From contig NZ_FPAI01000026.1 of the NCBI RefSeq assembly GCF_900116255.1, forward strand, positions 1-38,630: 38,630 nucleotides of DNA. The letters are read 5' to 3'. Positions within the stretch are counted from its first letter, which is position 1; each line of letters begins with the position of its first letter. The notes under the pieces are model-generated. The model saw nothing but the letters and a program-made list of their open reading frames with translations, searched no databases and had not been told where the DNA came from. The DNA comes from Halolactibacillus miurensis. Its GTDB lineage: Bacteria; Bacillota; Bacilli; Bacillales; Amphibacillaceae. This document shows, one piece after another, positions 8,432-16,404 of this stretch. Made by a program: the position numbers and the translations under genes.

Positions 8432-8451
8432 TTATAGCTAAAAGCTATAAC
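8431..8451. promoter_or_regulatory. MET-box-like LysR operator upstream of the MetE-core gene
   Basis: The inverted repeat AGTTATAGCT-AAA-AGCTATAACT spans 8430-8452. Its core TATAG-N7-CTATA has the spacing of the streptococcal MET-box. It overlaps the stop codon of the LysR gene and has no T-run, so an operator is preferred to a terminator. The same outer arms recur before metE at 26903-26923. Confidence 0.65.
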
Positions 8452-8454
8452 TAG

Positions 8455-8499
8455 GCATATGTTTAATGTGTTAGTCAGCTCCCTTGAGCATATGTTTAA
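8455..8499 (+). promoter_or_regulatory. 12-bp direct repeat in the promoter of the MetE-core gene
   Basis: GCATATGTTTAA occurs at 8455-8466 and 8488-8499, 33 bp apart (about three helical turns), directly after the MET-box-like dyad. It may be an additional activator contact or a second regulator's site. Confidence 0.45.
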
Positions 8500-8551
8500 A
8501 TAGTTATCATACTATTAAAAACATTTAAAGAATTAACGAGGGGGACAAAAC

Positions 8552-9712
8552 ATGAGTGATAAATTTCAAATTGTCGGCAGTTTACTGAGACCACAAGCAC
8601 TATTAGACTATAAGAAAAAAATTGAACAAAGAGAGGATATTACGTATCCTTTTTATGATGACTTTGAGGGCTATCAAGCGTGTGAGGATGAGGCGATTAA
8701 ATCGGTCGTTCAAAAACAAATCGATCACGGGCTGACGGTGATCAGTGACGGGGAATATTCGAAATCTTTGTGGCACTTAGATTTTGTCTGGGGTCTCCAA
8801 GGCATTGAACGTTACATTGCAGATCATGGTTATTTCTTCTGTGATACCGATGGCTGTTCAAAATATGAAACGAGAAAAGACATTGGTTTAAGAATTACTG
8901 ATGAGCTCGATGCGAAAAACCATCATTTTATCGATATCTTTAAGAAGTTAAAACAATATGCCGGAAACCACCCAGTAAAATTATGTGTCCCATCACCTTC
9001 ACATATTTACGGTGAATTATCATGGTCTGATAACATTGGCGGAAAAGATGCGGTCTACAGTGACCCGCAAGCACTAAAACAAGGCTTAATCCGGGCTTAT
9101 AAAACCTTTGTCTATGACTACGTGGAAGCGGGTGGTGAGATTTTACAGTTTGATGACTGTCTCTGGGAAATCTTCGCCGATGACAACCCAAACTCACCGT
9201 ATACAGGTGAACATATTAATCAAGAGGAAGTAAAAGCACTGGCGTTAGATTTCATCGACATCAATAATATCATCATTGACTATGGCCATAACTTAGGTCT
9301 TAACATGTGGACACATAACTGCCGTGGGAATTATGATTCTCGCAACATGGGCGGTGGGTCATATGAAAAGATTGCGAACCTTTTCTTGAAACAATTAAAA
9401 TATGATCGGTTCTTCTTAGAGTGGGATGATGACCGAGCAGGTTCAATTGAAGCATTAAAAGTATTTCAAGATAAACCAAATACGGACATTGTCTTAGGGT
9501 TACTCTCATCAAAAACAAATACATTAGATGATGACACGCGTGCGCTAGACTTACTTGAAAAAGCATCGACCATTATTGACCGAGACCGGTTATTCTTATC
9601 GCATCAATGTGGCTTTGCTTCATGTGATGGTGGAAATGAACTAACAGAAGAAGAACAATGGGCCAAAATTAATCAAGGTCAACGATTAGCTGAACAATTT
9701 TTTGGTAGTTAA
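8552..9712 (+). CDS. MetE-core family methyltransferase (YxjG/YxjH-like)
   Basis: A 386-residue cobalamin-independent methionine-synthase-like protein that has only the C-terminal catalytic barrel of MetE. The zinc ligands that bind homocysteine are conserved: H255 and C257 in MWTHNCRGN, E290 in FFLEWDD, and C353 in LSHQCGF. It lacks the N-terminal domain of full MetE. The methyl donor for such core proteins is unsettled (methylcobalamin-, S-methyl- or folate-related donors have been proposed for relatives). The ATG has GAGGGGG in front. It follows a LysR regulator and a MET-box-like dyad, so methionine supply is the likely role. A full-length MetE is also encoded in this window, so this enzyme probably uses a different methyl source. 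Confidence 0.85.
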   Translation: MSDKFQIVGSLLRPQALLDYKKKIEQREDITYPFYDDFEGYQACEDEAIKSVVQKQIDHGLTVISDGEYSKSLWHLDFVWGLQGIERYIADHGYFFCDTDGCSKYETRKDIGLRITDELDAKNHHFIDIFKKLKQYAGNHPVKLCVPSPSHIYGELSWSDNIGGKDAVYSDPQALKQGLIRAYKTFVYDYVEAGGEILQFDDCLWEIFADDNPNSPYTGEHINQEEVKALALDFIDINNIIIDYGHNLGLNMWTHNCRGNYDSRNMGGGSYEKIANLFLKQLKYDRFFLEWDDDRAGSIEALKVFQDKPNTDIVLGLLSSKTNTLDDDTRALDLLEKASTIIDRDRLFLSHQCGFASCDGGNELTEEEQWAKINQGQRLAEQFFGS

Positions 9713-9727
9713 ACAATAAGATATAAA

Positions 9728-9767
9728 AAAAACCAAGCATGTCGCGTGATGGACATGCTTGGTTTTT
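9728..9767. terminator. Bidirectional terminator
   Basis: A perfect stem of 16 bp (AAAAACCAAGCATGTC at 9728-9743 with 9752-9767), 8-base loop, A-run on the left and T-run on the right. It serves the convergent MetE-core and LysR genes. Confidence 0.92.
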
Positions 9768-9819
9768 GTTTCTGTTGAGGGATGTCAATTGATTTAATGA
9801 TGAACGATATAGCTGTTGC

Positions 9820-10734
9820 TTATCTGATCAGTTGTTCATTCTCTTCACAATTTGTCGTGTTTGCGGGTGAAAATATTTCCAACATACATGCTACTTCTTT
9901 TGGTGACTTAGCTTGCTTCGGATAGACTAAGTAAAAAGGTTGTGTGACTTTAAAATCCGCTAAATGAATGGTAGATAACTCGCCTGATTTTAATTCATTT
10001 AACATGGAAATGTGATATAAAAAGCCGATGCCATCATTATTTTTAATGTAATTTTTTAATAATTGAATGTTACCGATTCGGTTAATGCGCAGTAGCTGGT
10101 GAAGGGATTGCTTCTCTTGTTTTAATTGTTGATCAATCGCTTCACTAAGACCTGCCCCTTCTTCCCGCAATAGGAGACGCTCATGTTTTAAATCGTTAAG
10201 AGAAACGGTTTTATTGGCTAGATGATGTCTTGGGGAACAGGTGAGTATGACGTCATCTTCGTAAAAACTCACAGCGGTAAGGTCATCTGATTTTACCGGC
10301 CCAGACAAGAGCGCATAATCAATTTTCCCATCTTTAAGTAGTTGGAGTAAGCGTTCACTATTTTCTACCATCAAATGAATCTTCACGCGCTTTTCTTCGC
10401 AGAAAAGACAGGTGTGTTCTGGAATATAGTATTCGCCAATGGTTCGACTGACACCAATCATGAATGAAGGAACATCTTCATGTTCAGATAACGTATCGAT
10501 GATTTCAGCAATTTCTCGGTTTAATATCGTTACGTGATCTTTTAAGAATTTCCCCTTTTTCGTCAGTTTTAATACCCGATCCTCGTAATGAAATAATTTC
10601 ACGTCTAGATGTTCTTCTAAATATTGAATATGTTTAGTGACAGCTGGTTGAGATAAAGAAAGTAACTTGGCTGCTTTTGTATAATTCAGTTGATCTGCGA
10701 GCACTAAGAATGTGCGGTAGCGATAATCTAACAT
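9820..10734 (-). CDS. LysR family regulator (CysL-like)
   Basis: A 304-residue LysR-type regulator. The helix-turn-helix lies in residues 1-60 (YRTFLVLADQLNYTKAAKLL, then SLSQPAVTKHIQYLEEHL), and the effector domain follows. It is divergent from the YeeE/YedE transporter gene across a 476-bp intergenic region rich in dyads, so it most likely controls that transporter and the CoA-disulfide reductase gene behind it. Members with this pattern (CysL/CysB-like) respond to sulfur or nitrogen metabolites. The C-terminus ends in a hydrophilic tail with two Cys/Asn-rich positions (TTNCEENEQL), and whether these are redox-active cannot be told. Family certain, target inferred. Confidence 0.82.
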   Translation of the reverse strand: MLDYRYRTFLVLADQLNYTKAAKLLSLSQPAVTKHIQYLEEHLDVKLFHYEDRVLKLTKKGKFLKDHVTILNREIAEIIDTLSEHEDVPSFMIGVSRTIGEYYIPEHTCLFCEEKRVKIHLMVENSERLLQLLKDGKIDYALLSGPVKSDDLTAVSFYEDDVILTCSPRHHLANKTVSLNDLKHERLLLREEGAGLSEAIDQQLKQEKQSLHQLLRINRIGNIQLLKNYIKNNDGIGFLYHISMLNELKSGELSTIHLADFKVTQPFYLVYPKQAKSPKEVACMLEIFSPANTTNCEENEQLIR

Positions 10735-11210
10735 GCTATTCTCTCCCTCGGTTCTTGATGATTAAGTGATAGGGTCTTATATCACTATAACAAAATCTAA
10801 TACACCATAATAAAAAAATATAAAGATGTATATTTACTATATCATACGGCGTAAAAGAATAGGGATAAGAGATTTTTTTGCGCAAACAATCTTGGCATCG
10901 AGATAAGAGTTGGAAGAGAAAGGGGGTGCGTGTTTAAAGACGTTTGTTAACTTTTATAATTAAAATGTTTGTGAATACTTTTACAATATTTCATACATAG
11001 AAGTCCGTTATATTCATTTTTGTAATAGTAGTATTCCTATTCTTCATTTCACAAAACGTTGATTTTACGATTATAATTAAACTTGTTAAAGACATCACAA
11101 ACAAAATGAATGAAATAGTTTGGAATATTTTTTTGATATTATTTGTGAAAAAATGAGCGTAATGTTTGTGATGGACATCATAACGTTGTTTAATGAAAGG
11201 GAGGAAGAAA
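10735..11210. promoter_or_regulatory. Long divergent control region with repeated TTTGTGA half-sites
   Basis: No gene lies here. The exact 9-mer TGTTTGTGA occurs at 10966-10974 (+), 11095-11103 (-) and 11163-11171 (+). Near copies are at 11047-11057 (-, GTTTTGTGAAA) and 11140-11148 (+, TATTTGTGA). One full dyad TTGTGA-ATACTT-TTACAA at 10969-10986 resembles Rex or CRP/FNR-type sites. Near the LysR start there is a further dyad AGTGATA-N8-TATCACT at 10765-10786, a probable autoregulatory site, and AAATATA-N6-TATATTT at 10816-10835. Confidence 0.6.
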
Positions 11211-12548
11211 ATGAGTCAATTACAAAGTAGTGAGAAGGTGACGTTCATCGACCCAGCGCATGAACGCACGTCGTACACACAGCCAATCATAGGATTTGTT
11301 CTATTAGGGCTAATGGTCGTTTTTGGGATTTATCTTAATGGCTTAAAGGCAAGTTTACCTGTCTATTTAATCGCAGGTGTGTACTTAGGTTATGTATTGA
11401 CGCGCGCACGCTTCGGTTTTGCCGGTGGTATTAAACGTATTTATATGCGCGGTGAAGGTAGTTTAACAAAAGCGTTAATTATTCTTATTTTAGTAACAGC
11501 CTTTGTCACAATGGGATTACAATGGAAAGCGGCAGCGGATGGCTTATTACCAGCGTACTTAGCGGGTTATGGTGAAGCATTTATTCCGGGTACAACAAAC
11601 GTTTACTTTACCAATATCGCGACCGTGATTGGTGGTTTTATCTTCGGTATGGGGATGATGTTGGCGGGTGCTTGTGGTTCTGGTACGTTAGCGGACTTTG
11701 GTGAAGGGGCGGGACGTGCGATGATCGCGTTTGTCTTCTTCGTACTCGGTACAGCACCTGGTCATTACTTACGTCAAGTTGTTGATGGCACGGCGATTGG
11801 TCAAGTTGGTGTGCGCTTACACTTCCCGCAAGTGATGGGTTACTTTGGTGCTTTTGCGATGACGGCCGCTTTACTCGGTGTCCTTTACTGGATTACTGTA
11901 AAGTATGAAAATATGCGTAAAGCCGAAGGGACCTACATGGATCCTAAAGGTGATTATGAAGACTTTGAAAAGCCACTGGATGATGCTAAAAAAGCACCAT
12001 TCTTCAGTCATCAAACGTATCATAAACTATTTATTGAACGGTGGGGCTTTAAACTTGGAGCTTTAGCGTTAGCGATGGGAGCGATCTTCGTTCTTGTAAC
12101 GACAGATAAGAACTGGGGAGCATCAACCGCAGTTTTAACATTGAATGTCTGGTTCTTTGACTTATTAGGTTTTGATTTTAATCCCGAATATTTCGGGTCA
12201 CACTTAGCAAAAGTTGAAGCAGGACTATTAAGTGATGGTGGGACGATTCGTAACTTAGGTTTATTCTTCGGTTGTACCATTGCTTTCCTACTCGCTAAAC
12301 GCTTTACATTTGATTTTAACTTCAATAAAAAAGATGCCTTTTATTTTGCCTTAGGTGGTTTAATGTTAGGTTTCGGTTCACGCTTTGGTTTAGGGTGTAA
12401 CCTTGGTGCGATGTATGCGGCGATTTCAAGTTTTTCATTCTCAGGTTGGGTGTTCTTGCTTGCGATGACACTCGGTGGTATTGCGGGTATGAAACTCTTC
12501 GCAGGTAAAGTTTGTATCTTGCCTCATCGTATTGGGAAAAATAAATAA
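11211..12548 (+). CDS. YeeE/YedE family sulfur-compound transporter (TsuA-like)
   Basis: A polytopic membrane protein (445 residues, about ten or more helices) of the YeeE/YedE family, whose characterised members import thiosulfate. Both inverted-repeat halves are visible, and the conserved Cys residues proposed to hand thiosulfate through the membrane are present: C155 in GACGSGT, C396 in GLGCNLG and C435 in VCILP. A large soluble loop rich in charged residues lies near the middle (about residues 225-275). The start at 11211 is chosen because GGGAGG at 11199-11204 stands 6 bases before it; the ATG at 11193 lies ahead of that site. It is followed 106 bp later by the CoA-disulfide reductase/rhodanese gene, which could reduce the imported sulfane sulfur. 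Confidence 0.85.
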   Translation: MSQLQSSEKVTFIDPAHERTSYTQPIIGFVLLGLMVVFGIYLNGLKASLPVYLIAGVYLGYVLTRARFGFAGGIKRIYMRGEGSLTKALIILILVTAFVTMGLQWKAAADGLLPAYLAGYGEAFIPGTTNVYFTNIATVIGGFIFGMGMMLAGACGSGTLADFGEGAGRAMIAFVFFVLGTAPGHYLRQVVDGTAIGQVGVRLHFPQVMGYFGAFAMTAALLGVLYWITVKYENMRKAEGTYMDPKGDYEDFEKPLDDAKKAPFFSHQTYHKLFIERWGFKLGALALAMGAIFVLVTTDKNWGASTAVLTLNVWFFDLLGFDFNPEYFGSHLAKVEAGLLSDGGTIRNLGLFFGCTIAFLLAKRFTFDFNFNKKDAFYFALGGLMLGFGSRFGLGCNLGAMYAAISSFSFSGWVFLLAMTLGGIAGMKLFAGKVCILPHRIGKNK

Positions 12549-12654
12549 GCAATCAAGTTAGAGAAGATGTAAGAAGGTCAAATTTGTTTAGCGAAAACTG
12601 ATGATCAGCTTTATTCTTATTATGATGGTCAGTCAATTTTAAGGAGGAATTATC

Positions 12655-14352
12655 ATGGGTAAAAAAGTATTAGTTGTTGGTGGCGTTGCAGGCGGTGCTT
12701 CAGTTGCGGCGCGTGTGAGACGTTTAGATGAAGCAGCGGAAATTATTATGTTTGAAAGAGGTCCATACGTGTCATTCTCAAACTGTTGTATTCCATTCCA
12801 CATCAGTGGCGACATTGAAAAGTCACAAGATTTAGTCTTAATGACACCACCAGAATTTGATAAGCAATATAACATTGATGCACGTGTCTATAACGAAGTA
12901 GTGGCGATCAATAAAGAAGAAAAAACAGTTGAAGTGAAAAATGTTCAAACAAACGAAACGTATACAGAAAGCTATGACGTTTTATTCCTAGCACCAGGTG
13001 CAGTGGCGCTTCGTCCACAAAGTATTGAAGGAATTAACGATGAGCACGTGTTTGTGATGAAGACAGTACCAGACGTTGAAGCATTGACAACGTACGCAAA
13101 AGACAATGATGTGAAAGATGTCACTGTTGTTGGTGGTGGATATATCGGTTTAGAAGTTGCTGAAAACTTGAAGTATGCTGGCTATAACGTCACATTAGTT
13201 GAAGCACAAGACCAAGTTATGGCACCACTTGACTATGATATGGTTCAAATGATTAACCGTGAAATCATGAAAAATGGTGTGGATTTAGTCTTAGGCGATA
13301 GCGTTCAAAAAATCGCCAAAGATAAAGTCATCCTAGCATCAGGTCGTGAAATCAATGCCCAAGCCGTTGTCATGGCGATCGGAGTTCGTCCAGAAAATAC
13401 GCTCGCAAAACAAGCAGACTTAGCGCTTTCAGCAAGTGGGGCAATCAAAGTAAACCATCACTATCAAACGAGTGATCCAAATATTTACGCGGTCGGTGAT
13501 GCGATTGAAACAACCTGCTTCTTTACGGGTCAAAAAACACAATTAACACTTGCCGGTCCAGCACAGCGTCAAGCACGTGCGGCAGCTGACCATGTCTATG
13601 GTCGTACGTACGTAAATACAGGAGTGATCGGTTCGTCAAGCGTGAAAATGTTTGGTATGAACGCAGCCAATACAGGACTGAATGAAAAACAATGTCAAGC
13701 ACGTGGCATTGACTATGATTACAGCTACGTCATTCCAAAAGATAAAGTAGGTTTGATGCCAGATTCAGAAAACCTATTCTTTAAATTGATCTTCCAAGTA
13801 CCGTCAGGTAAAATTCTTGGCGCGCAAGCTGTTGGTCGCGGTAATGTCGATAAACGGATTGATGTGATTGCGACAGCGATTATGCTAAATGGTAACTTAG
13901 AACACTTAAAAGAATTAGAATTAACCTACTCACCACACTTCTCAACTGCAAAAGATGTAGTTAACCATGCGGCACTTGCAGCATTAAACATCCTAAACGG
14001 TGAAGTGAAAAAAGTGCCTGTCACAAAAGTACGTGAACTCGTTGAATCAGAGGCTGTCATTATTGATGCGCGTGAAGAAGATGAATATGCGTTAAGCCAT
14101 ATTAAAGGCGCCGTTAATATTCCATTAAGCCAGTTCCGCAATCGTTTGGATGAGATTCCTAAAGACCAACCCGTTTACGTTCACTGTCGTTCAAGTCAAC
14201 GTAGCTACAATATGGTGCGTGCGCTTGGTCAATTAGGTTTTGATCATGTGTATAACTTAGATGGGTCATTCCTAGGTGTGTCTGAATATGAGTACTTTAA
14301 TGATGTTGTATTAAATCGTGAACCTATTGTCACTGATTACAATTTCAACTAA
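12655..14352 (+). CDS. cdr: CoA-disulfide / persulfide reductase with C-terminal rhodanese domain
   Basis: A 565-residue FAD and NAD(P)H-dependent oxidoreductase of the CoADR-RHD group, which reduces CoA disulfide, CoA persulfide or polysulfide. Visible parts are the FAD-binding GGVAGGASVAAR (residues 9-20), the single active cysteine region SFSNCC (C44-C45), the second nucleotide-binding GGGYIGLEVAE, the FAD motif IYAVGDA, a dimerisation domain, and a rhodanese domain from about residue 465 with active-site C511 in VHCRSSQRS. The ATG has AAGGAGG before it. Unusual: most relatives have a single Cys (NCG/NCA) where this has two adjacent Cys. It stands between a YeeE transporter and a sulfonate-type ABC importer, which points to sulfane-sulfur use or detoxification. 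Confidence 0.9.
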   Translation: MGKKVLVVGGVAGGASVAARVRRLDEAAEIIMFERGPYVSFSNCCIPFHISGDIEKSQDLVLMTPPEFDKQYNIDARVYNEVVAINKEEKTVEVKNVQTNETYTESYDVLFLAPGAVALRPQSIEGINDEHVFVMKTVPDVEALTTYAKDNDVKDVTVVGGGYIGLEVAENLKYAGYNVTLVEAQDQVMAPLDYDMVQMINREIMKNGVDLVLGDSVQKIAKDKVILASGREINAQAVVMAIGVRPENTLAKQADLALSASGAIKVNHHYQTSDPNIYAVGDAIETTCFFTGQKTQLTLAGPAQRQARAAADHVYGRTYVNTGVIGSSSVKMFGMNAANTGLNEKQCQARGIDYDYSYVIPKDKVGLMPDSENLFFKLIFQVPSGKILGAQAVGRGNVDKRIDVIATAIMLNGNLEHLKELELTYSPHFSTAKDVVNHAALAALNILNGEVKKVPVTKVRELVESEAVIIDAREEDEYALSHIKGAVNIPLSQFRNRLDEIPKDQPVYVHCRSSQRSYNMVRALGQLGFDHVYNLDGSFLGVSEYEYFNDVVLNREPIVTDYNFN

Positions 14353-14380
14353 GTCATAAAGATGACAGGTTAAATGTTCG

Positions 14381-14404
14381 TAGCGGGAAGCATGCTTCCC
14401 GCTA
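14381..14404. terminator. Perfect 24-bp palindrome after the CoA-disulfide reductase gene
   Basis: Arms TAGCGGGAAGCA / TGCTTCCCGCTA at 14381-14392 and 14393-14404, no spacer, and only TTTAC behind. A GC-rich hairpin at this place is probably a terminator of the YeeE-reductase unit, but the weak T-run leaves an operator or mRNA end-stabiliser possible. Confidence 0.6.
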
Positions 14405-14544
14405 TTTACATTCCTCTAGTGAACATAAATAAAATAAAAGTATGACCCACAAAATACATACCCCCCCTTGTAATAAGGATAAATCTTCTGGTAAGCTAGT
14501 AAATGGTATAAATAAATAAGAGAACGAAACATTGGAGGATTATT

Positions 14545-15330
14545 ATGAATGTCAAACAGTCAAAAAATCCATTTGAAATCACACTGACATTATTGACGTG
14601 GCTTATTGTCATTGTACTATGGTTTATATTCACAAACGTCGGTGAGATGTCTTCACTCCTTTTACCATCCCCCCAAGTGGTGTGGGAGACATTTATGAAT
14701 ATTGTAAAGAACGGGTACGGGAATGTGAGTCTGTGGCAACATCTCAGTGATAGCTTTGTGAGACTCTTCTGGGCAGTAAGTTTAGCCTTTATAACCGCGG
14801 TACCTTTAGGACTTCTTAGTGGTTATTTTAGTAAGTTTAAAGCGATTGTTGATTCCATTGTACAATTTTATCGTCCGATTCCTCCTCTGGCGTACTATGC
14901 GCTTTTGATTTTATGGATGGGCATTGATGATGGATCGAAAGTAACCTTGCTTTATCTAGCCGCTTTTGCGCCTATTTACATCGCTTGTGTGGCAGCGGTT
15001 AATAGCGTTAGTCAAGATTACATTTTAAGTTCAAAGTCACTGGGCGCAAACCAAAAAGATGTGTTCACCAAAGTTGTCCTTCCAGCCTGTATGCCTGATA
15101 TTTTTACCGGTCTAAGAACAGCGATGGGGTTTGCTTATACGACACTCGTCGCCGCTGAAATGACAGCGGCCACAAGCGGAATTGGCTGGATGGTGATTGA
15201 CGCGTCGAGATACTTACGGTCTGACGTGATGTTTGTTGGGATTATCATCATGGGTGTGACTGGTATTATCATGGACGGTGGTTTACTGTTACTTGAAAAC
15301 AAATTAGTATTTTGGAAAGGAAAAGATTAA
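14545..15330 (+). CDS. ABC transporter permease, taurine/sulfonate type
   Basis: A 261-residue inner-membrane permease of the SsuC/TauC group with six predicted helices. The cytoplasmic EAA-like loop that docks the ATPase is seen at SKSLGANQKDVFTKVVLPA. ATG with TTGGAGG in front. First gene of a three-gene unit permease - binding protein - ATPase, and its TAA overlaps the next ATG by one base (TAATG), so translation is coupled. The unit would import a sulfonate or related small sulfur or nitrogen compound. Substrate is inferred from the binding protein. Confidence 0.85.
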   Translation: MNVKQSKNPFEITLTLLTWLIVIVLWFIFTNVGEMSSLLLPSPQVVWETFMNIVKNGYGNVSLWQHLSDSFVRLFWAVSLAFITAVPLGLLSGYFSKFKAIVDSIVQFYRPIPPLAYYALLILWMGIDDGSKVTLLYLAAFAPIYIACVAAVNSVSQDYILSSKSLGANQKDVFTKVVLPACMPDIFTGLRTAMGFAYTTLVAAEMTAATSGIGWMVIDASRYLRSDVMFVGIIIMGVTGIIMDGGLLLLENKLVFWKGKD

Positions 15331-16373
15331 TGATGAAAAAAAAGATGCAAGGATTATTCGTGATGTTAGTCGGGCTTCTCGTATTTACCGCATGTGGTGA
15401 TGAGGCTTCAGAAGGTAATGAATCTGGAGCGGATCAACCGGAAGTCGTCAACATTGGTTATTTACGCGTGCCAAATGACGAGATGGTCGCAAAGACAGAA
15501 GGGTATTTTGATCAGTACTTTGCCGATTTAGGTATTGAAACAAACTTTGTTGTCTTTGATTCAGGTGTTGAAGCCAATCAAGCATTCGCTTCAGGTAGTG
15601 TTGATTTTGCCTCAATGGGTAACACAAACGGGATCATCGCCCTTTCTCGCGGGCTAGACGTTGAACTGATTTGGCTGCATGAGATTCTTGGTGAAATTGA
15701 AGGGTTAGCTGTACGTGAGGGAAGTGGGATTGAACAAGTCGCGGACTTACAAGGCATGAAGATTGCGACCACCTTTGCTTCAACATCACATTACAGTTTA
15801 CTTCAAGTATTAAATGATGCAGGTATTGCGGATGATGTTGAACTGATTGATATGAAGACGGTTGATATTGTAGCGGCTTGGGAACGCGGGGATATTGATG
15901 CGGCGTATACGTGGCAACCATCACTTGGTAAATTATTAGACGGTGGCGAGATGTTGATTTCTTCTGAACAGGTAGCTGAAATGGGACACAAAACAGCGAA
16001 TATTTTACTGGCGCGTAAAGGTTTTACCGAACAATACAAAGACTTAACGACGGACTTTATCGCTGCGCTCGTTGAAGGTGGGAACCTTTACCGTGAGGAT
16101 AGTAAAACGGCGTCTGAAATTGTCGCAAATCCCTTAGAAATCACACCAGAAGAAGCTTTGATGCAAATGGAAGGGTCTGTTTGGTTAACACCAGAAGAAG
16201 AAATTAGCAGTGAATATTTAGGAACATCTGAAGAAGCGGGTGACTTCTCACGCGTAATGAAACAAACGTCAGATTTCCTACTTGAACAAGGTTCTATTTC
16301 TGAATCGCCTTCACAAGAAGCGTTTGATGACTTTATTAATCCTGAATATATCGAAGCTTACTTGGCACGATAA
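15330..16373 (+). CDS. TauA-like substrate-binding lipoprotein
   Basis: A 347-residue extracytoplasmic binding protein. The signal peptide ends in the lipobox VFTAC, so C22 becomes the lipidated N-terminus. The patterns FDSGVEANQAFASGSVDFAS, FASTSHYSLL and IVAAWERGDIDAAYTWQP closely follow those of taurine-binding TauA, including the THYSLL-like and AAWxRGDIDxAYxW segments that line the ligand pocket. The start is ATG 15330 (or 15333), with GGAAAGG just upstream inside the permease gene. The partners are the permease before it and the ATPase after it. Taurine or another short sulfonate is the likely ligand; nitrate and thiamine-precursor binders share the fold but not these patterns. Confidence 0.85.
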   Translation: MMKKKMQGLFVMLVGLLVFTACGDEASEGNESGADQPEVVNIGYLRVPNDEMVAKTEGYFDQYFADLGIETNFVVFDSGVEANQAFASGSVDFASMGNTNGIIALSRGLDVELIWLHEILGEIEGLAVREGSGIEQVADLQGMKIATTFASTSHYSLLQVLNDAGIADDVELIDMKTVDIVAAWERGDIDAAYTWQPSLGKLLDGGEMLISSEQVAEMGHKTANILLARKGFTEQYKDLTTDFIAALVEGGNLYREDSKTASEIVANPLEITPEEALMQMEGSVWLTPEEEISSEYLGTSEEAGDFSRVMKQTSDFLLEQGSISESPSQEAFDDFINPEYIEAYLAR

Positions 16374-16404
16374 TATTACCATCTACAACTAAGGAGTTTT
16401 TATT

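Noticed and set aside
8430-8452. Hairpin after the first LysR gene read as a terminator
   Set aside because: It has no T-run, overlaps the LysR stop codon, and its arms and spacing recur before metE, so an operator is a better explanation.
14459-14467. ATA-C(7) stretch before the ABC permease as a CstR persulfide operator
   Set aside because: Only one half-site (ATACC-like) is present; the inverted GGTAT half is missing and no CstR gene is in the window.
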